DNA of 64,000 nt, taken from positions 1 through 64,000 of the forward strand of contig NZ_CAMZOK010000001.1 of NCBI RefSeq assembly GCF_947331465.1, in the 5' to 3' direction. Below, in pieces: positions 1-9,691 of this stretch; the first letter of the stretch is position 1; the number at the start of each line of letters is the position of its first letter. A program made the position numbers and the translations under genes. Below the pieces are notes generated by a model. That model saw only the letters and a program-made list of their open reading frames with translations, was not told the DNA's origin and made no database searches. Origin of the DNA: Shimia sp. Alg240-R146. GTDB lineage: Bacteria > Pseudomonadota > Alphaproteobacteria > Rhodobacterales > Rhodobacteraceae.

Positions 1-389
1 TTGTGCGCCTCAGCGCCGCCGGTGAGGGGGGTTCTACGGTTAGTTCACGATACCCGCAAGCGCTTTTTTGAAGTTTTCTGCGGTTTTTTGACAATTTCTT
101 GAATATTGTTTAAAAACAAATAGTTACGGCTGCAATTTTTTGCTTAGCTCTCGCAAATTCCGGAATTGGTTGCGTTAACCATTTGCGAAATGGCCGGTTT
201 CTTGAGTTATCCACAGACATCTTCGCAGAAAGCCGGTGTTTGCGCTGACAAAAACCTCGGAATCGCGGTGAATCGGCCCCGATTCCGAGTCGGGAGCGGA
301 ATCATCTCCCCGAATCCGAGTCGCGAGAAGGCTGCAAACCCCACATCTGCATTCCATCGGTATCGCGTCGGCATCGCGTCGGTGTGGTT
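1..389. other. gene-free region with AT-rich stretch, DnaA box and GANTC cluster
   Basis: No credible coding frame was found. Positions 61-155 are clearly AT-rich against a GC-rich background and contain the palindrome TTGTTT-AA-AAACAA (106-119). A perfect DnaA box TTATCCACA lies at 207-215. Seven GANTC sites, the CcrM methylation target, sit at 260, 270, 281, 287, 299, 312 and 318. A 10 bp inverted repeat CTCGGAATCG/CGATTCCGAG spans 256-289. An 11 bp near-perfect tandem repeat (ATCGCGTCGG plus one base) is at 362-383. A promoter-like TTGACA-N17-TAAAAA is at 88-116. The combination resembles replication or cell-cycle control DNA, but that is inference. Confidence 0.6.
207..215 (+). promoter_or_regulatory. 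perfect DnaA box (TTATCCACA)
   Basis: The nonamer matches the strict DnaA consensus exactly. It lies between an AT-rich stretch and a dense GANTC cluster. I saw no second perfect box nearby, so a complete origin is not demonstrated. Confidence 0.5.
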
Positions 390-995
390 TCAGCTGGTGC
401 GGGTCTGACGGGAGCGACGCGGCACCATGCGCCATGCCAAAAGTCCGACAACTACACCGACATATATAAGAGGCTCATACTGAAAGCCGCGCGATTGCAT
501 CAGGTAGTGTGCGACACCCAGCAGCGCAGCCGGATAGGTAAGCTTGTGCAGCTTGCGCCACCGTGCGCCAAGTTTGCGAACCGACCACGTGTTCGATGTT
601 AGGGCCAGCGGTATCAGCAGAAGCAGCCCCGCCATACCAACCGTCACATAAGGTCGTTTGAGAATGTCGGCCCAGACCTGAGACAGGATCTGAACGTCCA
701 GCACCAGCCAGACCATGAAGTGCAACAATATGTAGAAGAAGGCGACCACGCCGATCACCCGACGAAGCGGCAATAGAGAAACACCGGACAAAGACCGAAG
801 TGGCGTGACGATCAGGCCAAGTACAATCAGTTGAAGGCCGGTCTTGCCAAGCGCGTGCTCCATCGCTTTGACGGGATCAACGCCAAGGCCGCCAGTCAGA
901 CCACTGTACAACAGCCCTACCGGATAGATTGCCGCCGTTACATATAGTGCCCATTTCGGAATGCGGCGGATCAAAGTGTTGATCTGGTCTTTCAT
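390..995 (-). CDS. msrQ: MsrQ, heme-binding membrane subunit of the MsrPQ methionine sulfoxide reductase
   Basis: This 201-residue inner-membrane protein should pass electrons through b-type heme to periplasmic MsrP, which repairs oxidised methionines. The sequence has about six hydrophobic segments and the ferric-reductase-like pattern with histidines in helices (LLHFMVW around residue 92, KLHKLTYPAALLGVAHYLM around 149-165). Length is typical for the family. It is the last gene of a tight minus-strand unit msrP-GDCCVxC-msrQ, starting 4 bp after the preceding stop. The identification is supported both by sequence and by the adjacent msrP. Confidence 0.93.
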   Translation of the reverse strand: MKDQINTLIRRIPKWALYVTAAIYPVGLLYSGLTGGLGVDPVKAMEHALGKTGLQLIVLGLIVTPLRSLSGVSLLPLRRVIGVVAFFYILLHFMVWLVLDVQILSQVWADILKRPYVTVGMAGLLLLIPLALTSNTWSVRKLGARWRKLHKLTYPAALLGVAHYLMQSRGFQYEPLIYVGVVVGLLAWRMVPRRSRQTRTS

Positions 996-999
996 AAAA

Positions 1000-1230
1000 T
1001 CAGTTGGCCTGTTCTTCTCCGGCGTTGCAATCTTCGCCCTTCTGCACTGGCGGGCATGGCGCGGTGCCGTAGGAACAGAAAACGCAGCAATCGCCGGGCA
1101 AGGGCTTTAGGAGTGCCTCGCACTTTGGGCACTCCAGAAAAAATTGGCACGCGTCCTCGGGCATCTGGTGCGCCTCTTCGTGGCCGCACTCAGGGCAAGT
1201 CACATTGGATATGAGGATCAGATGGCCCAT
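1000..1230 (-). CDS. small GDCCVxC-domain cysteine-rich protein
   Basis: This 76-residue protein carries ten cysteines: CPEC at 12-15, C28, CPKC at 34-37, the signature GDCCVFC at 47-52, then C59 and C68. The GDCCVxC motif defines a small family of (seleno)proteins of unknown function. The paired CxxC units suggest zinc or other metal binding, or redox activity. There is no signal peptide, so it is probably cytoplasmic. It is sandwiched between msrP and msrQ with gaps of 2 and 4 bp, so it is almost certainly co-transcribed and perhaps co-functional with them. Its role in methionine sulfoxide repair is only inferred. Confidence 0.85.
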   Translation of the reverse strand: MGHLILISNVTCPECGHEEAHQMPEDACQFFLECPKCEALLKPLPGDCCVFCSYGTAPCPPVQKGEDCNAGEEQAN

Positions 1231-1232
1231 GT

Positions 1233-2135
1233 TCAGTAGTTTTTGGCAAGGTCCATGCCCTCGTAAAGGCTAGCGACCTCTTCTTCATACCCGTTCATCA
1301 TCAAAGTGGGGATGCGCTTGGCAAAGAGACCGCCGCCAATAGGGCGCTCGGAAGCTTGCGACCAGCGCGGGTGGCTGACCTCGGGGTTCACGTTGGAATA
1401 AAAACCATACTCCGAAGCGGCCGCTTTGTTCCAGCTGGTGGGTGGCTCTTTGTCTGTCAGCGTGATGCGCACAATCGACTTGATGGATTTGAACCCGTAT
1501 TTCCAAGGCACCACCAAACGAAGAGGCGCACCATTCTGTTTGGGGATGTCCTTGCCATAGATGCCCGTCGCCATAATCGTCAGCGGATGATTGGCTTCGT
1601 CCAGACGCAGGCCCTCGACATAAGGCCAGTCAAGAAACGGCGCTTGTTGCCCGATCATTTCATGCGGACGATAGAGCGTTTCAAAGGCGACGTATTTGGC
1701 AGAGGATTGCACACCCGCCAGATCAAGCAGATCCTTAAGCTCAAATCCGTTCCAAGGCACCACCATCGACCACGCCTCTACACAGCGGAATCGATAGATG
1801 CGCTCTTCGACGGTCATCTTGGACATGATGTCGGCGAAGTCATAGTCGCCGGGATTGTCGACCATGCCATCAATCTTGATCGTCCAAGGGGCGGTTGTCA
1901 GACGGTGGGCATGTCTGGCGGGGTCTTCTTTGCCGGTGCCGAATTCATAGAAGTTGTTGTATTGGCTAATGACGTCCAGATCTGTCGGCGTCAGATCAGC
2001 AGCGGCCTGTGCCTTGGGCGCAATGGCCGCGAGACCCAAGCCTGCCATGCCCGCCATAATCTGGCGGCGGTTCAGAAAGGCGGACCGAGGGGTCACGTCG
2101 TCATGTGTCAGTGTATTTTTCCAGCGATGCGCCAT
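1233..2135 (-). CDS. msrP: MsrP, periplasmic molybdopterin methionine sulfoxide reductase catalytic subunit
   Basis: This 300-residue protein reduces protein-bound methionine sulfoxide in the periplasm, using electrons from MsrQ. A Tat signal is visible: NRRQIM at residues 22-27 followed by a hydrophobic stretch and an AQA cleavage region near 44. The molybdenum-ligand cysteine lies in YRFRCVEAW (C118), the family hallmark (YedY). Length matches the family. An AGGAG Shine-Dalgarno precedes the ATG. It heads the operon with the GDCCVxC gene and msrQ. Confidence 0.95.
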   Translation of the reverse strand: MAHRWKNTLTHDDVTPRSAFLNRRQIMAGMAGLGLAAIAPKAQAAADLTPTDLDVISQYNNFYEFGTGKEDPARHAHRLTTAPWTIKIDGMVDNPGDYDFADIMSKMTVEERIYRFRCVEAWSMVVPWNGFELKDLLDLAGVQSSAKYVAFETLYRPHEMIGQQAPFLDWPYVEGLRLDEANHPLTIMATGIYGKDIPKQNGAPLRLVVPWKYGFKSIKSIVRITLTDKEPPTSWNKAAASEYGFYSNVNPEVSHPRWSQASERPIGGGLFAKRIPTLMMNGYEEEVASLYEGMDLAKNY

Positions 2136-2250
2136 TGGTGTCTCCTATACCCTTGCCTGTTCTTAGCGTGACGGGATGGCGCTGCGCCACACACTTGGTC
2201 TCACGATGGTGTGGGGCAATTGAAATGTTTCGGCTGTCGGGCGTGGTCCG

Positions 2251-3747
2251 TCACCCCTGCCCCGGCCTTGGGAATATCTCGTTCATCGGTACAGACCGCC
2301 CGTTGGGCTGCACAAGCCTCACATGGCGGCGGCGCAATTCGCGCGGCTCGGACACGCCCACGGAATGGGCGATGATTTCGACTTCTTTTATGACCGCTTT
2401 GGCGTACCGTGCGACGCGGGTGTATTTGCGTTCCACCACCAGACCTTTTTGAAAGCGCGGATCATGGGTGGTGATGCCGGTGGGGCAGGTGTTTTTGTTG
2501 CATTTAAGCGCTTGAATACAGCCCAGCGCGAACATGAAGCCGCGCGCAGAGGTCACAAAATCCGCGCCCGCCGCCAAAGCCCACGCAATGTCGCCGGGAT
2601 TGACCAGTTTGCCGGATGCGATGAGCCGGATGCGATCATTGAGGCCAAATTCTTCACGCAGGTTGGCCACCAAGGGCAGGGCCTCGCGCACCGGCATGCC
2701 CACAAGATCAATCAGCGGCATTGGCGCGGCACCTGTGCCACCTTCGCCGCCATCAAGCGTGATAAAATCAGGCGCTGCATCCGCGCCGCGCCGCGCAATG
2801 GTGTCAAAGAACTGCCGCATGGTTTCCTCGGACCCGACGACAGTTTTGATCCCTACGGGTTTGCCGGTGACCTCGCGAATATGGGTGATCATGTCTAGGA
2901 GATGATCAAAGGTGTCGATCTCTCGGTGGCGGTTGGGGGAAATGCCGTCTTGGCCGACCTGCAGGCCACGAATGGCCGCGATCTCTTCGTTGACTTTTTC
3001 GCCCGGAAGGATGCCGCCTTTGCCGGGCTTGGCGCCCTGGGCCATTTTGATTTCAAACATGCGCACGGAATCATGAGCCGCCATCTCGCGCAGCTTGTCG
3101 TCGGACAGGTTGCCATCCGCATCGCGTACGCCAAATTTGGCGGTGCCGATCTGATAGACAATGTCGCAACCGCCTTCGAGGTGGAACGGCGACAGGCCGC
3201 CCTCGCCGGTATTGAGCCAGACGCCGGCCTCCTTGGCGCCGCGCGACAGAGATTGCACCGCCGGTTTGGAAATCGCGCCATAGCTCATGCCGGAGATGTT
3301 GAAAATTGACGGCGCAAGGAAAGGCACGCGCGCGGTGGGACCGATCTGAAGCGGTTCGGTGCTGGCGTATTGATCATCCAGCGGCGGAAACGGGTCGTTC
3401 ACAAAGATCGGCGTGCCGGGCACAGCCAAGTTGCGCGTGGACCCGAAGGCAACGGTGTTGCCTTTGCCCTCACCCGCGCGGGTGACCCACTCACGTTGGG
3501 CGCGGTTAAACGGCAACTCTTCGCGGTCCATGGCAAAGAAGTATTGCCGGAAGAATTCACCAAGTTCGGAAAACAGGTGCCGGAAGCGGCCAATAACCGG
3601 ATAGTTGCGCCGGATGGCGTCGCCGGTTTGGCTGCGGTCGATAACAAAGAGTACGGCCGCAACGGCAATCAGCAGACCGAAGACCAGAACAAACAGCAGG
3701 CCGAGGAAATTGACGACGTCAAAGGCAGTTTCCATGGTGGTGTCCAT
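2251..3747 (-). CDS. membrane-anchored FMN-binding glutamate synthase-like protein (GltB domain 2 family)
   Basis: This 498-residue protein has one N-terminal transmembrane helix (about residues 12-35) followed by the FMN-binding synthase domain of glutamate synthase. Visible family motifs are FNISGMSYGAIS, NTGEGGLSPFH, AQGAKPGKGGILPG, LDGGEGGTGAAP, and a 3Fe-4S type cysteine cluster CIQALKCNKNTCPTGI near residue 410. It lacks the glutaminase domain, so it is not a complete GOGAT; this subfamily's true reaction is not established. It stands alone, 115 bp upstream of msrP on the same strand. The start is supported by GGAG eight bases before the ATG. Confidence 0.85.
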   Translation of the reverse strand: MDTTMETAFDVVNFLGLLFVLVFGLLIAVAAVLFVIDRSQTGDAIRRNYPVIGRFRHLFSELGEFFRQYFFAMDREELPFNRAQREWVTRAGEGKGNTVAFGSTRNLAVPGTPIFVNDPFPPLDDQYASTEPLQIGPTARVPFLAPSIFNISGMSYGAISKPAVQSLSRGAKEAGVWLNTGEGGLSPFHLEGGCDIVYQIGTAKFGVRDADGNLSDDKLREMAAHDSVRMFEIKMAQGAKPGKGGILPGEKVNEEIAAIRGLQVGQDGISPNRHREIDTFDHLLDMITHIREVTGKPVGIKTVVGSEETMRQFFDTIARRGADAAPDFITLDGGEGGTGAAPMPLIDLVGMPVREALPLVANLREEFGLNDRIRLIASGKLVNPGDIAWALAAGADFVTSARGFMFALGCIQALKCNKNTCPTGITTHDPRFQKGLVVERKYTRVARYAKAVIKEVEIIAHSVGVSEPRELRRRHVRLVQPNGRSVPMNEIFPRPGQG

Positions 3748-4056
3748 CGGCGATCTCCGGTTTGGCTTGTTTGGGCGAGAGTGGAACGCGCAAGGCCTGA
3801 GGGCAAGTCACGAATGGGTAACTGCGACGTTGGGCAAATGTAGCAGGTTGGTCCGCCTGGCCGATGGCTTAATCAATATGGGCACCGCAAATGAGCCCCC
3901 CTACGCGTTGTGATTACCGAAAACTCCGCTTTGAGGCCTAACGCAACCGTGCGAAGGCTGGCATGCGCTGGTTCGGGCGGCTACTGTTCGGGGCGACACT
4001 CGGACAACGCCAACTGGTCCGGTTGGAACGTCACCGGTTGCGAGGATTTCAGGCAC
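3748..4056. other. intergenic region between divergent genes
   Basis: About 310 bp between the glutamate-synthase-like gene (minus) and the sulfotransferase (plus). The open frame can be extended upstream from 4057 to 3910, but that extension has no family-like sequence. It should contain both promoters; none was clear enough to place. Confidence 0.4.
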
Positions 4057-4815
4057 ATGCGGCAACGTATTGCGGATTACACCTGTCTTTTGACCTGTTT
4101 GCGTGGCGGAACGGCGCCGTTGGTCAGCTTTGTGCATGTCCCTAAGGCAGCTGGCAGCTCGATCAACTCCCATCTGCAACACTGGTCGTCTCGGGGGCTG
4201 ACACATGTAGAGCGGTTTGAGTCTGGCCATCGCATATTTGACCGCGCAATGGCACGAGCGGATTGGATTAGCGGCCACTTGTCCTGGGAAAAGATGCAAG
4301 GGCTGACGCAACGTGTCGCACCGGGGCGGCAAGTGCGATGGTTTGGCGCGATGCGCGATCCCGTTGATCACGTGGCGGCGCATTACAATTGGATGATCGA
4401 AATACGTGCCCGCGGAGAGCGGTTTTATGCACCGCACTCTTCAGGGATAAAGGCGGCGTCGGACAGCATCCGCAAGACGGACCACACCGACCCCGGGGCC
4501 GTCGTGGCGGCAGTCGCCTCAACCCCCGCGCTTTTCGCTAATCTGCAAAGCCGTTTCCTGATCGGAGACGATATCGCCCCCGACCATGCGGAAGCCGAAC
4601 GCCGATTGGCAGGGTATGAGCTGATTGTGCCGATCGCGGATTTGGAACAGTTGGCGCAGGTGATGACCGGCAAACGACCGCGGGCAAACACACGGGCCAA
4701 CGTCAGCCGGTGGCATTTTGATCGGGCTGTGTTTCAGGATCCGCAGGTGCAAAACTTCCTGCGTGAGTTTAACGCTCGGGACGAAGCACTCTTTGACAGA
4801 ATCAGTGCGCGATGA
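4057..4815 (+). CDS. sulfotransferase family protein
   Basis: This is a cytoplasmic protein of about 252 residues. The motif SFVHVPKAAGSSINSHL near the N-terminus is the 5'-phosphosulfate (PAPS) binding loop of Sulfotransfer_2-type enzymes, and GAMRDPVDHVAAHYNW resembles the 3'-phosphate binding segment. It would transfer sulfate from PAPS to a carbohydrate or other acceptor; the acceptor is unknown. I chose the internal ATG at 4057, with GAGGA about 10 bases upstream, because the longer frame from 3910 adds unconserved residues. It stands alone between divergent and convergent neighbours. Confidence 0.75.
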   Translation: MRQRIADYTCLLTCLRGGTAPLVSFVHVPKAAGSSINSHLQHWSSRGLTHVERFESGHRIFDRAMARADWISGHLSWEKMQGLTQRVAPGRQVRWFGAMRDPVDHVAAHYNWMIEIRARGERFYAPHSSGIKAASDSIRKTDHTDPGAVVAAVASTPALFANLQSRFLIGDDIAPDHAEAERRLAGYELIVPIADLEQLAQVMTGKRPRANTRANVSRWHFDRAVFQDPQVQNFLREFNARDEALFDRISAR

Positions 4816-4879
4816 CGGGCCTTCGCTTCACAGCACGGCCGCGTTGGTAGCACGCGGCCGTTTCGCAACTTTCCGGAAC

Positions 4880-5899
4880 TTAACCGATCTCCATCACCAC
4901 GCGGCCATTTATCTGGCCTTTGACCATGCGATCGAAAATGTCGTTCACGTTGTCCAAAGGTTCTGTTGTGTAATGCGCGGCCACCTTGCCCTCGGCGGCA
5001 AACTGCAGCGATTCCGCCAAGTCCATACGCGTACCAACGATAGACCCTCGGATGGTTTTGCGGTTCAGCACCGTGTCAAAGATCGACAGCGGGAAGTTCT
5101 CGGGTGGCAGACCCACAAGGCTCATTGTGCCGCCGCGCCCCAACATACCAACGCCTTGCTCAAAAGACTTACCCGCAACAGCGGTGACCAGCACACCTTC
5201 GGCACCGCCGCCTTTTTGCACTTCGGCAACCGGATCGGTCTTGAGTGCGTTGATGGTCATATCCGCGCCGAGTTCCGTAGCGAGCTTTAGCTTGTCATCG
5301 CTGATGTCCACGGCAATGACATGCAGCCCCATCGCCTTGGCGTATTGCACCGCCATGTGGCCCAAACCACCTATGCCGGAAATCACTACGGTCTGCCCCG
5401 GGCGGGCCTCGGTTTCTTTCAGCCCTTTGTAAACGGTCACACCGGCGCATAGCACCGGCGCGGCAGGGGCAAAGCCGACGTTGTCCGGCAGATGGCCCAC
5501 GTAATTCGGGTCTGCCAAGACATAGTCAGCAAAGCCGCCATTCACGCTGTAGCCCGTGTTTTGCTGACTGGTGCAAAGCGTTTCCCAACCGCTCATGCAA
5601 TGTTTGCAGCAGCCGCATGCGGAATAGAGCCACGGGATGCCCACCCGATCGCCCTCTTTCACATTCGTCACTCCGGCGCCAACTTCGGCCACGGTGCCGA
5701 CGCCTTCGTGACCGGGAATGAAGGGCGGCTGAGGTTTGACCGGCCAATCGCCATGCGCGGCGTGCAGATCGGTGTGGCACACGCCGCTGGCGGCGACCTT
5801 CACGACAATCTGGCCGGGGCCAACTTCGGGTTTTTCAACTTCGCAGATATCCAGCGGCTTGCCAAATTCGCGCACCACCGCAGCTTTCATCATGGGCAT
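4880..5899 (-). CDS. adhP: zinc-dependent alcohol dehydrogenase, AdhP type
   Basis: This 339-residue medium-chain dehydrogenase oxidises primary alcohols with NAD. Catalytic zinc ligands are C41, H64/E65 (GHEGVG) and C151; structural zinc ligands are C95, C98, C101 and C109 (CGCCKHC...C). The Rossmann motif GIGGLG is at 175-180. Length and the N-terminus ([13 protein letters not shown]) fit AdhP/AdhA of proteobacteria. It is monocistronic, followed by a convergent sulfotransferase gene. Confidence 0.93.
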   Translation of the reverse strand: MPMMKAAVVREFGKPLDICEVEKPEVGPGQIVVKVAASGVCHTDLHAAHGDWPVKPQPPFIPGHEGVGTVAEVGAGVTNVKEGDRVGIPWLYSACGCCKHCMSGWETLCTSQQNTGYSVNGGFADYVLADPNYVGHLPDNVGFAPAAPVLCAGVTVYKGLKETEARPGQTVVISGIGGLGHMAVQYAKAMGLHVIAVDISDDKLKLATELGADMTINALKTDPVAEVQKGGGAEGVLVTAVAGKSFEQGVGMLGRGGTMSLVGLPPENFPLSIFDTVLNRKTIRGSIVGTRMDLAESLQFAAEGKVAAHYTTEPLDNVNDIFDRMVKGQINGRVVMEIG

Positions 5900-6112
5900 G
5901 ACCCGTCTCCTTCACCAAGGGTCCGGCGCACTCTGCGCGGACCAGACGAAAAGCGCGTTTCGTTTCCTGTTTGAAAGATAGTCCCAACCATCGACGGTTG
6001 CTATGCGTGGGCTGACATACCCGCATTGCGTGGCACATCATCGCCAGTTTCCGGCAAACGGCCGCCTGATTTTTAGCGCAAACGATCGCTCAAAACTAAA
6101 TATCGGAACTCT

Positions 6113-6661
6113 TTAGAGGCCGGTGCGCACGGCCCAAGTTTGATGGGTGGCCAAATCGGCATCACACGTCTGCAAGGTCATCGCCTTGATCTGGTTTTGC
6201 TTACTGCGTCCAAAACGAGTGTCTTCTCCAACCGTCAGGCAAAGTTCTTGTGCCGAGGCCGGAGTGATGACCCCGTCACCGGAGAAGACAAAGCTTTGCT
6301 TCGAAGAACCGTCGCAAGCCGCAAGCGAAACTGTGGCCCCGACTTCGACACCGTCGATCTGCGCGCAGACATCAAACTTCGGCATGTAAAGCTGACCGTC
6401 AGCGAAACGGTCCGTCTCAAAGATCTGGTCCACAAGAAGCCCGCCCAAGGGGCTGTAGCATGTGTGCCCCTGCAATCCATTGGCGGGGTCAGCCGAGGCG
6501 CCCTTGCCACCGGCGATATCGACGCAATAGCCGCTCTGAATGTTGTCGAGCATATCAACCAGATAGATTTCGACCTCTTCGGCCGAGGCGGACACTGAGA
6601 CGAGCGAAAACGCAAGAGTTGCGCCGGTTAGGGGAAGGAGAGACTGGTTCTTGGAATGCAT
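6113..6661 (-). CDS. secreted ricin B-type lectin-like (beta-trefoil) protein
   Basis: This 182-residue protein has a cleavable signal peptide (hydrophobic 9-25, VSASAEE). The mature part has trefoil-like repeats with the pattern CVDIAGG...LQGHTCYSPLGG, VCAQIDGVEVGATVSLAACDGSSKQSFVF and LCLTVGED...LQTCDADLATHQTWAV, resembling QxW-type ricin lectin subdomains. It is predicted to be exported and to bind carbohydrate, with no enzymatic domain. It stands alone, between the AdhP and ClpB genes. The lectin call rests on repeat pattern only. Confidence 0.65.
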   Translation of the reverse strand: MHSKNQSLLPLTGATLAFSLVSVSASAEEVEIYLVDMLDNIQSGYCVDIAGGKGASADPANGLQGHTCYSPLGGLLVDQIFETDRFADGQLYMPKFDVCAQIDGVEVGATVSLAACDGSSKQSFVFSGDGVITPASAQELCLTVGEDTRFGRSKQNQIKAMTLQTCDADLATHQTWAVRTGL

Positions 6662-6806
6662 TCCAATTCAAAAAGCTACCAAACAAAAAACAGCACAAGG
6701 TTCGCACTGTTTAGCCTGAAACGCACGGCTTTTGAATTTCCGTCGCAAAGATCCAAACAAAAGGCGGGGAATGCCCCCGCCTTTGCCGTCAGTCAAAGTG
6801 TTTGGA

Positions 6807-9422
6807 TTAATGCACCACTGCATCGTCCGGTTTCGGATTGTCGGTCGAGCCGACTCGATCCCCGATCAGCAAGCCTTGTGCCCCAGCGGTGACAGGGATG
6901 GTATCCCCGTCTTTGATGTCCCCAGCCAAAAGCGCTTCGGCCAATGGGTTTTGCAGGGCGCGTTGAATGACGCGCTTCAAAGGGCGGGCACCGAACACCG
7001 GATCGTAGCCTTCATCGGCCAGCCATTTTTTGGCGCCGTCATCCAGTTCGAGACCGATCTTGCGACCTGCAAGACGTTTCTTGAGCAGTCCAAGCTGGAT
7101 TGTGACGATGCCGTCCATATCTGCCCGTGCGAGACGGTCAAAGATGATGGTTTCGTCCAGACGGTTCAGGAACTCGGGACGGAAATGCGCGCGCACGGCG
7201 TCCATCACGTCGCGACGGGCGTCAGATGCATCCGCGCCTTCGGGCAACTGGCTGAGCGCTTGCGCGCCAAGGTTGGACGTCAGGATGATCAGCGTTTGTT
7301 TGAAGTCCACGGTGCGGCCCTGACCATCGGTCAAAACGCCATCATCAAGCACTTGCAGAAGCACGTTGAACACATCGGGGTGTGCTTTTTCGACCTCGTC
7401 AAACAGCACCACCTGATAGGGGCGACGGCGCACGGCCTCGGTCAAAACACCACCTTCGTCATAGCCAACATAGCCGGGAGGCGCGCCGATCAGACGAGCG
7501 ACGGCGTGCTTTTCCATGAACTCGGACATGTCGATGCGCACCATGGCGTTGTCGTCGTCAAACAAAAATTCGGCGACGGCTTTGGTCAGCTCGGTCTTGC
7601 CGACGCCGGTTGGACCCAAGAACAGGAACGACCCAAGAGGGCGGTTTTCATCATTGAGGCCCGCACGCGCGCGGCGCACGGCGTTGGAAAGGGCAGTCAC
7701 GGCGGAATGCTGACCAATCACGCGGCGGTGCAGGTCGTCCTCCATGCGCAACAGCTTTTCACGTTCGCCTTCGAGCATTTTTGTGGTCGGAATGCCGGTC
7801 CAACGCTCGACAACCTGCGCGATCTGTTCAGGGCGCACGGCCTCTTCAACCGTCATTTCGCCTTCTGCGGCTTCGGCGTCCTCCAGCTTTTTCTCCAGAT
7901 CGGGAATCACGCCGTAGGACAGCTCACCTGCGCGGGCGAGATTGCCCGCACGTTTGGCGATGTCCAGATCCGCGCGGGCCTGATCCAGCGATTCCTTAAT
8001 GTCACGCGCCGAGGCCAACTTGTCACGGCCCGCCTGCCATTTGGCGGTCATTTCGGCGGATTTATCCTGCAGATCGGCGAGGTCTTTTTGCAGCGTTTCC
8101 AGACGATCTTTGGAAGCCGCGTCATCCTCAAGCTTGAGCGCCTCTTCCTCGATCTGCAATTGCAGGATCTGGCGGTCAAGTGCATCGAGTTCTTCGGGTT
8201 TACTGTCCACTTCCATGCGCAGGCGCGACGCCGCCTCGTCCACAAGGTCGATGGCTTTGTCGGGCAGGAAGCGGTCAGTGATGTAGCGGTGGCTTAGGGT
8301 AGACGCCGCAACCAGCGCGGAGTCAGAGATCCGCACACCGTGGTGCAGTTCGTATTTCTCCTTGATGCCACGCAGGATCGAGATGGTGTCCTCGACTGTG
8401 GGTTCTTCGACGACAACCGGCTGGAAACGCCGCGCGAGAGCTGCGTCTTTTTCCACGTATTTACGGTATTCATCCAGCGTGGTTGCACCAATACAATGCA
8501 GCTCACCCCGGGCCAGCGCCGGTTTGATCAGGTTGGCGGCATCCATTGCGCCGTCGGTTTTACCCGCGCCAACCAGCGTGTGCATTTCATCGATAAAGAG
8601 GATGATCTCGCCGGCTGCTTCGGTGACTTCGGTCAGAACCGCCTTGAGACGTTCTTCGAACTCACCGCGGTATTTGGCACCGGCAATCAGCGCGCCCATG
8701 TCGAGCGCCAGGAGTTTTTTGTTCTTGAGCGATTCCGGCACGTCACCGTTGATGATGCGCAGGGCCATGCCTTCGGCAATCGCGGTTTTACCCACGCCCG
8801 GTTCGCCGATCAGAACGGGGTTGTTCTTGGTGCGGCGCGACAGAACCTGCATCGCGCGGCGGATTTCATCGTCGCGGCCAATGATCGGGTCGATTTTGCC
8901 CTCGGCGGCGCGATCCGTCAGATCCTGCGCGTATTTCTTCAGCGCGTCATAGCCCTCTTCGGCGGAGGCGGAATCAGCGGTGCGGCCTTTGCGAATGTCG
9001 TTGATAGCGGTGTTCAGCGCCTGCGCGGTCACGTCGCCCGAGACAAGAGCGTCTTTGGCTTTGGATTTTACCATCACCAGCGCCATAAGGATGCGCTCGA
9101 CAGGTACAAAACTGTCGCCAGCTTTCTTGGCGATGGCCTCGGCCTCGCCCAGCACTTTGCCGGTGGCGCTGTCCAGATAGGGTTGACCGGTGTCGCCCGA
9201 CACTTGCGGCAATTTGGTGATCGCGGCATCCACAGCTTCGCGCACACGAACGGGATCACCGCCGGCGCGTTTGATCAGGTTGGCTGCCAGCCCCTGTTCG
9301 TCGTCCATCAATGCTTTGAGAAGGTGTTCCGGGGCCAGCCGCTGATGGCTTTCCCGCATTGCAATGGTCTGTGCCGCCTGAACGAAACCACGCGACCGTT
9401 CCGTGAACTTGCTCAAGTCCAT
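6807..9422 (-). CDS. clpB: ClpB, ATP-dependent disaggregase chaperone
   Basis: This 871-residue Hsp100 protein rescues aggregated proteins together with DnaK. In order: Clp N-domain (1-150), first AAA module with Walker [10 protein letters not shown] (about 200) and FIDEMH, coiled-coil middle domain (about 400-520), and second AAA module with GPTGVGKTE (about 605) and sensor region LNRLDE. Length is standard. The start at 9422 has AAAGGAG just upstream; the longer frame to 9557 runs through an RpoH promoter and is therefore not translated. Regulation is by heat shock through that promoter. Confidence 0.97.
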   Translation of the reverse strand: MDLSKFTERSRGFVQAAQTIAMRESHQRLAPEHLLKALMDDEQGLAANLIKRAGGDPVRVREAVDAAITKLPQVSGDTGQPYLDSATGKVLGEAEAIAKKAGDSFVPVERILMALVMVKSKAKDALVSGDVTAQALNTAINDIRKGRTADSASAEEGYDALKKYAQDLTDRAAEGKIDPIIGRDDEIRRAMQVLSRRTKNNPVLIGEPGVGKTAIAEGMALRIINGDVPESLKNKKLLALDMGALIAGAKYRGEFEERLKAVLTEVTEAAGEIILFIDEMHTLVGAGKTDGAMDAANLIKPALARGELHCIGATTLDEYRKYVEKDAALARRFQPVVVEEPTVEDTISILRGIKEKYELHHGVRISDSALVAASTLSHRYITDRFLPDKAIDLVDEAASRLRMEVDSKPEELDALDRQILQLQIEEEALKLEDDAASKDRLETLQKDLADLQDKSAEMTAKWQAGRDKLASARDIKESLDQARADLDIAKRAGNLARAGELSYGVIPDLEKKLEDAEAAEGEMTVEEAVRPEQIAQVVERWTGIPTTKMLEGEREKLLRMEDDLHRRVIGQHSAVTALSNAVRRARAGLNDENRPLGSFLFLGPTGVGKTELTKAVAEFLFDDDNAMVRIDMSEFMEKHAVARLIGAPPGYVGYDEGGVLTEAVRRRPYQVVLFDEVEKAHPDVFNVLLQVLDDGVLTDGQGRTVDFKQTLIILTSNLGAQALSQLPEGADASDARRDVMDAVRAHFRPEFLNRLDETIIFDRLARADMDGIVTIQLGLLKKRLAGRKIGLELDDGAKKWLADEGYDPVFGARPLKRVIQRALQNPLAEALLAGDIKDGDTIPVTAGAQGLLIGDRVGSTDNPKPDDAVVH

Positions 9423-9501
9423 GGGTTTTCTCCTTTTTCCAAGCGCCCTTATATTGGAACGCCCGCTTGGCGGCACGTCCCGTTTGTGGGCCTCATGAGG
9501 A

Positions 9502-9530
9502 ATGTGGGGAAGCCTGCCACCGGTTTCAAG
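9502..9530 (-). promoter_or_regulatory. RpoH (sigma-32) heat-shock promoter of clpB
   Basis: Reading the minus strand, CTTGAAA (9530-9524) is followed after 14 bases by CCCCACAT (9509-9502). This matches the heat-shock consensus CTTGAAA-N(13-15)-CCCCATNT with one mismatch. It lies about 80 bp upstream of the clpB ATG at 9422. Confidence 0.85.
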
Positions 9531-9691
9531 AAACATCCCAAATGTTTGCGCGCACATTGTGTCAGGGCCCGGCCCCGCAAGGCAAAAGGGGGGGGGAACA
9601 AATGGCTTAAAGAAACCTTAACTCACGACCATTTTCGCCCCATTTCTGGATCAGTGTAACCAGTGACGCAGTGTATAAAAGGGGCCGCACC

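Noticed and set aside
1356-2171. Plus-strand open frame of 271 codons opposite msrP
   Set aside because: It is the antisense shadow of a gene with strong motifs; it has no family features or ribosome site.
3910-4056. N-terminal extension of the first sulfotransferase
   Set aside because: Residues are not family-like and no Shine-Dalgarno precedes the upstream ATG.
6732-8297. Plus-strand open frame of 521 codons opposite clpB
   Set aside because: Antisense shadow produced by GC-biased codon use in clpB.
9423-9557. N-terminal extension of ClpB by 45 residues
   Set aside because: The region contains an RpoH promoter and the family starts at MDLSKFTE.
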